Origin: Selaginella tamariscina | Taxonomy: Eukaryota > Streptophyta > Lycopodiopsida > Selaginellales > Selaginellaceae | Length of the DNA: 64,000 nucleotides | Direction of reading: 5' to 3' | Assembly (NCBI GenBank): GCA_003024785.1 | Contig: PUQB01000089.1 | Location: 310,001 to 374,000, forward strand | In this document: positions 57,610 to 64,000 of the stretch, in pieces | Layout: each line of letters opens with the position of its first letter | Position numbering within the stretch: the stretch's first letter is position 1 | Notes under the pieces: model-generated | What the model was told of the DNA's origin: nothing | The model's database searches: none | What the model saw: only the letters and a program-made list of their open reading frames with translations | Translations under genes and position numbers: made by a program

Positions 57610-58418
57610 TGTAAAACGCTAACATTGAAGTATATTTATATATATATAGAGCAGCTGGAGAAAACGTGTAGGATTCTACTGGAAGATCCTAGAGTCGCAA
57701 GCTAAAACAGAACACCGTACGGAAACGTCTTGGATATGACGCTTTACCTGGGTGGATTCCGCTGCTCTGATAAAGAAACCAGTTTGGGTTATGAACGTGA
57801 TTCCAACAACTATGAGCAACAAGCTAGGGGTTGTTTACGATCGCGGCCTCATTGGCTCCCTGCATAACTGGTAACATTGTATATTTTTTTACACACACTC
57901 ACAAATTATATATATGTTTGTATGTATGTATGTATGTGCAAATAGATAAACAGGCATAGGGAATGGAAACTAGTATATGACGCTTCCTATACAGTCGTAC
58001 AATGTTCAGCGTATTCGTAAATGTACATGCATATAGTAGCGAATACAGTTTATGCATCTGTTACGTAATATGTTATATACCACCCTTAAGAGAGAGAGAG
58101 AGAGCATTGACCGATTTGGCAATATCAGGTGCGAGCCATTCCCTTTCGTACCCACGAACTTACGATCTTATACACGCGTTTTATATAATCTCGGAAGCCT
58201 CTGTGCGGTGTGATATGGTGAACATCTTGTTGGAAATGGATAGACTGTTACGCCCTATGGGATTCGTTATCGTGAATGACCACCCTAAGACCGTGGATAA
58301 CGTAACCAAGTATCTTTCTGACTTGCATTGGGACGCCTGGACAGCTGAAGCGTCATTTGGTGAAGAATCCATTCTCTTTGCCCGCAAACAGTTTTGGGAT
58401 CCATGGCAGGTCAACTAA
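55572..58418 (+). pseudogene. Second DUF248 methyltransferase, eroded paralogue
   Basis: Head-to-head paralogue of the gene at 50,853-53,862 with the same exon order. Exon 1 (55,572-55,726) gives MLRVMILAFFFTSIAALIFI, a TM anchor. Exon 2 (56,162-56,292) gives HIAPCLKND and LRLNCLVPLPRGYK. Exon 3 (56,393-56,573) gives VPIRWPRSTNQVWYLNV and PDGVEKYIALLAM. The SAM exon from about 56,676 has [11 protein letters not shown] and [15 protein letters not shown]. The last two exons (about 57,650-57,871 and 58,129-58,418) read [10 protein letters not shown] and MDRLLRPMGFVIVNDHP. At least seven shifts are present. They affect the SAM loop, where LDIGCG is in a different frame from VAIFGEYL near 56,735, the HC.WCNIDW motif near 56,930, and 57,195. 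It probably no longer encodes an enzyme unless the indels are errors. Confidence 0.75.
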
Positions 58419-58781
58419 AACTGCGTTGCCAGGTTAGACATCCACATGCACACACACACCATATCCTCTATTTATACATCTTATATGTATTCTTTTGCTT
58501 TCTTTGTTGTACCCGCTTCATTGTATGCATGTAAATATGTAAGTAAAAGACTTGTATTATGTCTGTTTTTACGTGTGTGTGTGTGTGTGCTAGAGAGACA
58601 CATACAACATGTACCTGTGGTATTTATACATCATATGCAGTTAGATGGGTAAGTACATGTTTTCCTTAGCTGTACAGATACATTCGTGTATAAGCATATA
58701 CAGATTATATTACATAAGGATCGTGTGTACATCATATGTAAGGTATGTATGTGGCTGTGCTACTAACACGCTGGATGCAGT

Positions 58782-58852
58782 AATCCAGTTTCGTGGGTGA
58801 ACCAGATGTTTTTGAGCATTACATTAGCATAGACGATAGTGGGAATGTGCAG
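58782..58852 (+). other. Possible orphan exon
   Basis: After a CAG acceptor, the frame reads FVGEPDVFEHYISIDDSGNV and ends CAG/GTATTTG, a plausible donor. It shows no similarity I recognise and no matching neighbouring exon. It may be an alternative 3' exon of the methyltransferase or chance. Confidence 0.2.
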
Positions 58853-58899
58853 GTATTTGAAATGTCAATTTCTTTGTTTTTGCTAACGGCATGAAGTTT

Positions 58900-60330
58900 T
58901 TTGTTATCACTCGAACATTTTTACTTATACATATAGAGTTTCACACACACATTGGTACCTCTTATAATATCTTGTTCAATGTAATCGGATGAAACTTACC
59001 TGGGCTATTTTAAATGCTATATATTCTAAAACTTTCCGGTTATGTTATGGTGTTGGGATAAAAGATTTTCACTGTGGTAGTATTTTTTTAGTTGGATTCC
59101 TTATAAAATTTCATTGTGGTAGAATAATTACTTAGTTAATAGAATAATAACTTAATTGGATTTTTATGCTCTCAGGGCACTGTGGTAAAACAATAACTTA
59201 GTTGAATTTTGATGCTCTATTGTAATATCAATAATTTAGTTATGATGTACAAGACACTGTGGTCAAATAATAATTTAAATTGGCTTCTTATGTTTTAAAA
59301 AGAGATGTCACTGTAGTAATTTCAACCTATAAAGAAAGTGTATTTAAAAATACAACAACTATGTTACATAGTTTAATTAAAAAATATTACGTATTGAAGT
59401 TTATATATTACATAAACTATAAAATTAAAACTTATAAATTATAAATTAAAATATTTAATTCTAATTATTATGTTTAAATGTAAATCTCATTACTAAGTTA
59501 AACATTAAAATTTTATAGATTTATATTTGAAATGCTGCGATGTATTCATGTGTTATTGCATTTTTGTGTTGCTATAATATCACAATAAATTCACTAAAGT
59601 TTAACTTCATTTATTTTTGCCTTAATATTTGATTAATTAATTTTCTTAATTATTATATAATATTTTATTTATAAACTACCAAAACATATTTAAATTGTAA
59701 AATATGAAGATTCTTTAAAAGTATGCAAATCTTTACTTTTAAACTTTATGAAAATAATAACATAAAGTAGTTCAAAAGGGGTCTATTTTTTTTAGTACAT
59801 TTAATATATTTTAATAATTCATTGCCACGTAACATAGTTCATTTTTTGTTTAAGTTTATTTTAAATATGTGTGTGTATGTATGGTGTGGAACATGTGAAG
59901 AACCATAGTACCTCACTCAACATTACTAATTGCCAATATTATACTTTCTCCCTATAAAGAGACTCATAAGTATGTTATAATTAATTAAAAACATGAGTTA
60001 AATTTTTTTTAACCTTACATTTTATTTAAGAAATGTAAATATGCAAAAAAAAATTTAAAAAAAATTTATAATAATTATTGTTCACTTATTATTAAAAACT
60101 GTGTTATTAGTACTCCTTTTCTTCATCTTTTGTGAAGGGTTATTGTTAATTGAACTAATGTAGTTGGTTTAACGCTAAACATTTGACAACCAAAAACAAT
60201 TAATTGTCAGATAAAGTCCCTACTCATGGAGGATGATTGACAAAAAAGAGCTGACATGATAGCATCGACTAAAGGCATTAAAAGCCTACGTGGTTAATAG
60301 TGGCAACATGAGATCGTTAGGACAACATGT
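58900..60330. other. AT-rich intergenic, no gene seen
   Basis: Contains several imperfect repeats of CACTGTGGTA..ATAATAACTTAGTTGGATT (about 59,070-59,290, four units of roughly 60 bp) and otherwise no structure. Confidence 0.5.
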
Positions 60331-60419
60331 GAAGGGATCTACATGATGATATTGCAAGATGGTGCATGCAAGACTAGTGTCAACACATGATCCCAAAGGG
60401 TGGACAATGATAGAACTAA

Positions 60420-62160
60420 CCTCTAGGATTGAGTATATAAGGTGGAAGGTTGGATCTAGTGAGAGGCTTTGTGAGCTTTTATTTTTTTTATGAACTACAC
60501 AGGTTGTGCATAGAGAGACAAAGAATGTCCTTGTATTTGACTTTTATTTTTATATACTCTCCTCGTCTCATCATGTCGTTTGGGCACCTCTCTCACGTTG
60601 CACCTTGACCCCATTGATTGTTCTCCAATTGCAATTAACAATGCCTTTTACTTTGGATTTAACGACAATGTTTGTCAGAGTTTTTATTTGGTGCCTCGAA
60701 GACAGCCTACCAAATGTCAACCCTAAAATCCCTCTTTAGAAACCCTACGAAATTAGTAAAGTAACCAATATTAGGAATCCATTTGTTAAGAACTCACACT
60801 CCTAGTTGGCCAAGTCCACGGTCAATACTCATCTCGTGAGTCAAAATGCGTGAGCTAGTTTAAGATGCAAGTATTGTCCTAGCTTGGCGTGGATGAGGCG
60901 ATCGGAGCAAGGCTTCAATCACTATTCTTACGGAATGTGTACTCGGGCAATCCTTTTTAAGCTTATAAGTGGGTTAACAAACTAAAGAATCAACTAACTC
61001 CTCGAACGTGTCACAATGAAAAAATTCTATCAATGATAAGGGTAGACTAACCCAAGGTGGGACGCACCCCTATCGTGTGGAAGTTAAGGCAACACAACAG
61101 AAAGTTGTGTCTTGACGACACAAGTTTAACTTATATCGATAGGAGAATAATGAACAACTCTCATTACATATACTCTATCTTATTTATGCGACGGAGCGCG
61201 CCCCCCAATTGGCACGGAATGTCAGCCCTTAGTTAACAAGATACTTAGCCTAACTCCTACCCCTAAACCTACCGCAAGGGGGAGTCATGGGATTAGGGAA
61301 ACCTTAGGGCTAGGTCAACCCTAGTAACCCTATTCAACATGTCGAACTCATCTAAACTAATTGGAAAACCTAACTTGAATGTCAAAATTGGGGGAGAGTT
61401 TTCTAGAAGGTTTGCTTATAGTTTCTTACAAATACTTAATGACACCCGATTATATCATCACCAAATACCCAAGTGCACTAAGCAGGTTTATTTCCTACTA
61501 CATTTAGGGCTCGTTAACATAATACAGTATGTGATAAAAATCAACTTCCAAAGTAAAGGGTCGAATCATTATAAAAACTATGATAGTGACTCCCCTTCCG
61601 ACCTTTAGTTAGCTATGCCAATAGGTAAAGATTGCATGGTTTCAAACACAAAAACAACAACACAAGAAGGAAACCCAAAAGTACAATAAATACCTTATTT
61701 CACCCAATGACAATTCGACAAAGAGTAATAACATTGTGATGTACAAGTTTAAATGATTACTTGCATTGAGAAGTTAGTAATTGCCCAAACATTGACCATA
61801 ATGATAACTATTCTTTATTGTATGAAGACATAGCAAGCAAAATTGGCAACCACAAATGGATATTAAAGTCATAGTGACAAGGCATAATTATTAGAGGTGG
61901 GTAGAAAGGCACCCAAATATATAAGGAGGAAGGCTACATCAAACACAGGAATTAAGCTTCACATGTTGTGTAGAGAGAGAAAAAAAGCCCTTATAGTTGA
62001 CTTCCATCTTAATACACTCTCCTTGCTCATATCATGTTTCTTGAGCACCTTTTCTATATTATTTACTCGGACATTGCTAATTATTTACCAATTGTAATCA
62101 AGCACTTCTTACTTTGAATTTAATAGTGGTGTTTGATGATCCAAACTCCTACTCTTTTTC
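60420..62160 (+). repeat. Pair of diverged LTR-like repeats flanking a dispersed repeat
   Basis: The block 60,430-60,720 (TATATAAGGTGGAAGG, then GAGAGACAAAGAATG, TACTCTCCT, CTTTGGATTTAA) recurs with divergence at 61,910-62,150 in the same order and orientation. Each has a TATA-like start, as in an LTR promoter. The 1.2 kb between them holds the dispersed repeat copy at 60,960-61,600 and no coding sequence. They are probably remains of a non-autonomous LTR element with a later insertion. Confidence 0.5.
60960..61600 (+). repeat. Dispersed repeat, copy 2
   Basis: Matches 17,225-17,720 in reverse orientation, including TTGGCACGGAAT, the TAGGGTTAGG-like section, TTGGGGGAGAGTTTTCTAGA and AAAGTAAAGGGTCGAATC. 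No coding capacity. Confidence 0.7.
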
Positions 62161-62799
62161 ACATTCCCCTCTAGCTAGCCATGTTCCTACCCTATGGAGA
62201 ACCCACTCGAGCAATAACATCCTTTGACATTTTATTGTCAAGTTAACCTTATAGATTTTTGCCTTGCCTAATGACTATTTGGTAGAGAGCGACAGTGTTA
62301 AGATATTTTATATTGAAGTTTGAACTAATAAGTCGACGATTGCTAAAGTAATGATAAGAAACAAGCATTAGTAATAACACCTTGAAGACCATGATGACAA
62401 TTACATTTAAGCTAATCGATCGTCCAAAAGCAACACATACACATTCAAAAATTTGAAATAATAATTGAAATGATAATAAGAAAGGAATAATTGTAAACAA
62501 GTGACATAAGATACACAAGTGGGTTCAATTTTTAAAAAGTTTTTAAGGCATATGAATTGGTGGTAGTTTTGAGGTATGCATGGCCATGATGTTGTAGATG
62601 AGTGATGTAACAAGCAACATGCCATTTTATTTACCATGGAAGAATTTGTGATGAAACCATATTATATTTGCCAGAATTGATTTTTAACAATACAATTTGG
62701 AAGAAGGGTTGAAATTGATAAGTTACAAAATAATTATCATGTCTATTGTGGTTATTACAGAAATAGTTATCATGTCTATACAAGCACAAGCGGTTGGCT

Positions 62800-63600
62800 C
62801 GACATCACATTTTCTTAGCTGCCCTAGCCATCGGCGTCGTGTCGTATCAATCTCTGTGGGAGTAGGGGTGTCAGCAAGAGTTGCAAGAGCTGGGGTTGGG
62901 GCCAGAGCAAAACCTGGAGTTGGGGTTCCATTGGGTGTGGCAACTACAGAGGCATACTTGCGTGGTGCTGGACTAGAGAGAAGGCGTTTAGTACGGCATT
63001 TAAATAGGCAGTTGTCATAGTGGGCAGCTTGACTAATTGCCTCGGCAAGGGACTTGGGCTCCTAAAGTGTAGGAGAAGGTTTTTCATGTCGTTACGAAGA
63101 CGGTGACACAACTTATCAGTCAAGGCAAATTCCCCCCAATGGACGTCACACGCAAGCAAGTGGAACTTAGCAACATAAGTTGACGCAGGACGATTACCCT
63201 GTGTCAAGCGACAGATCTTGGTGAGGGCTATGCACTCACTATTGATATCACCAAAGCAGGCTTGGAACTCCTTCACAAATTCATTGAAGTTGTGAAGCAA
63301 AGGGATCTCTTCTCCACAAGTGGGGCAAACCAAGCAAGGGCAGTACCAGTAAGAAGAGTGCCGATCAAACCAACTTGAGTGGTGTCGGTGGGTACCAATA
63401 TGGGTGCATCTGAAGAACAAAGCGGATTTCATTCATAAAACCCTGAAAAAGTGATCTGGTCTCATCGAATTTTGCAGGGAGGCTGATCTTTGGTTCCGAG
63501 TGTTTCCCAACATCAGTCTTGGCATTAGCGATTTTGCTTTGAAGCTGTTGGAGAGCTTCATTCATCTGGGCCCCATTCATTTACCAGGGCTTGATTTTTC
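62800..63600 (-). pseudogene. Gag of a third gypsy element
   Basis: The minus strand reads a Gag N-terminus (MNEALQQLQSKIANAK, then KISLPAKFDETRSLFQGF near 63,500-63,430). After a frame change comes the retrotransposon-gag core NEFVKEFQACFGDINSECIA, LTQGNRPASTYVAKF and DKLCHRLRNDMKNLL (63,280-63,070). A Pro-rich tail follows to about 62,800. Protease and polymerase are absent, because the sequence leaves element homology near 62,690. This is therefore the 5' end of a truncated element whose LTR begins at 63,747. Confidence 0.8.
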
Positions 63601-63732
63601 ACAATCAAGTGCTGATTCTCTGCTTCTAATTTGCTAAATCGTTCCCTAAGTATGCCTACCTCTTCTTGCATTTTCCTTAGTGTTCCCTCATCTCCATCTC
63701 TACGGCAGCCATCATGGTGACAGTAGTTCGTA

Positions 63733-63746
63733 ATTCCGGTTCAAAC
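63733..63746 (-). other. Primer-binding site of the right-edge gypsy, self-priming type
   Basis: Adjacent to the LTR the minus strand reads GTTTGAACCGGAAT. It does not begin with TGG. ACCGGAAT is complementary to ATTCCGGT (plus-strand 63,838-63,845), 24 nt downstream of the TATA box in the same LTR, and pairing extends to 11 of 12 with one mismatch. The layout, including the leading GTTTGA, is the same as in the element at 1466-7282. Confidence 0.6.
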
Positions 63747-64000
63747 TGTCAGGACCGATAATGAAAATAAGAAAACTACTCTTACTGAAGGGAAACTCGC
63801 TAAAGCAAGCACTAAAATAGTCCAAAACTGGTGTTGCACCGGAATGCTGAAACCCAGCCCCTATTTATAGGGGTCCTTGGAAGTTTCCTGGGAAGTTTCC
63901 TAGGAGGTGACGTAACCTCCTAGAATATTCTAGGAATATCCTTTCCAGAACCTTCTGAAACCTTTTAGAATATTCTAGGAATATTCTTGTACCCGGTTCC
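63747..64000 (-). repeat. 5' LTR of the right-edge gypsy (cut by window end)
   Basis: On the minus strand it ends CGGTCCTGACA, directly before the primer-binding site. It has a strong TATA box (CTATAAATAG, 63,861-63,870). Upstream is a GC-rich near-palindrome around TGACGT (63,903-63,922) and six GAAnnTTC motifs between 63,880 and 63,986. The distal end lies outside the window. Confidence 0.75.
63879..63987 (-). promoter_or_regulatory. Heat-shock-element-like cluster in the LTR promoter
   Basis: GAAnnTTC occurs at 63,880, 63,892, 63,923, 63,948, 63,968 and 63,979, that is six dimeric HSE cores in 107 bp, 10-120 bp upstream of the TATA box. Two 19-bp blocks (TAGAATATTCTAGGAATAT at 63,921 and 63,966) make a 45-bp repeat. 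Heat-shock factors bind alternating GAA/TTC units. The Arabidopsis copia element ONSEN is a known heat-induced LTR with such sites. An as-1-like TGACGT lies between them. Heat activation here is inferred. Confidence 0.6.

Noticed and set aside
1..64000. CRISPR array or bacterial operon structure
   Set aside because: No spaced direct repeats of that kind. Introns, plant gene families and LTR elements show a plant nuclear sequence.

Overview
This window is nuclear DNA of a land plant. The evidence is a malectin/LRR receptor kinase, IDA-type signal peptides, a plant U-box ligase, a DCP5-type decapping protein, DUF248 methyltransferases, GT-AG introns mostly of 60-150 bp, and very AT-rich, microsatellite-laden intergenic DNA. 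Short introns and chromodomain Ty3/gypsy elements with self-priming signatures would fit a non-seed plant better than a core angiosperm, but the lineage is not settled by what I can read.

Layout. 1-8,850: an old plus-strand chromodomain gypsy relic. Part of it is inverted, and it is split by a younger, complete minus-strand gypsy element (1466-7282) with two LTRs and a 5-bp target duplication. 9,954-14,720 and 25,184-29,854: two tandem copies of a malectin-like LRR receptor kinase gene (minus strand). Each copy carries the same gypsy relic on its downstream side. 15-22.4 kb: relics of unidentified repeat genes and a second gypsy family. 30.9-35.5 kb: a gene-dense island with a tRNA-Ile-like relic, a BOU-type mitochondrial carrier, a UPF0060 (YnfA-like) membrane protein, a CTR/COPT copper transporter and a U-box/ARM E3 ligase. 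36.8-40.9 kb: three small secreted IDA-like peptide genes. 43.7-46.9 kb: an LSM14/FDF-domain DCP5 homologue. 49.05 kb: a tRNA-Ile(AAT) gene. 50.9-53.9 kb (minus) and 55.6-58.4 kb (plus): an inverted pair of DUF248 (QUA2/PMT-type) methyltransferase genes. 60-64 kb: LTR-like repeats, a dispersed repeat, and the 5' end of another gypsy element cut by the window edge.

Three points stand out. (1) Two separate gypsy elements have a primer-binding site that does not match a tRNA 3' end. Instead it is complementary to the predicted 5' end of their own transcript, the Tf1/sushi self-priming arrangement. (2) The LTR promoter at the right edge carries six GAAnnTTC heat-shock-element cores in about 107 bp. 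(3) Three divergent IDA-like peptide genes lie within about 4 kb.

Many otherwise well-conserved genes contain one-base frameshifts, often in homopolymers (carrier, UPF0060, DCP5, IDA-like 1, methyltransferases). Either several genes are decaying or the assembly has uncorrected long-read indels, so a frameshift here is weak evidence for a pseudogene. Boundaries of spliced genes were inferred by eye from splice sites and homology.
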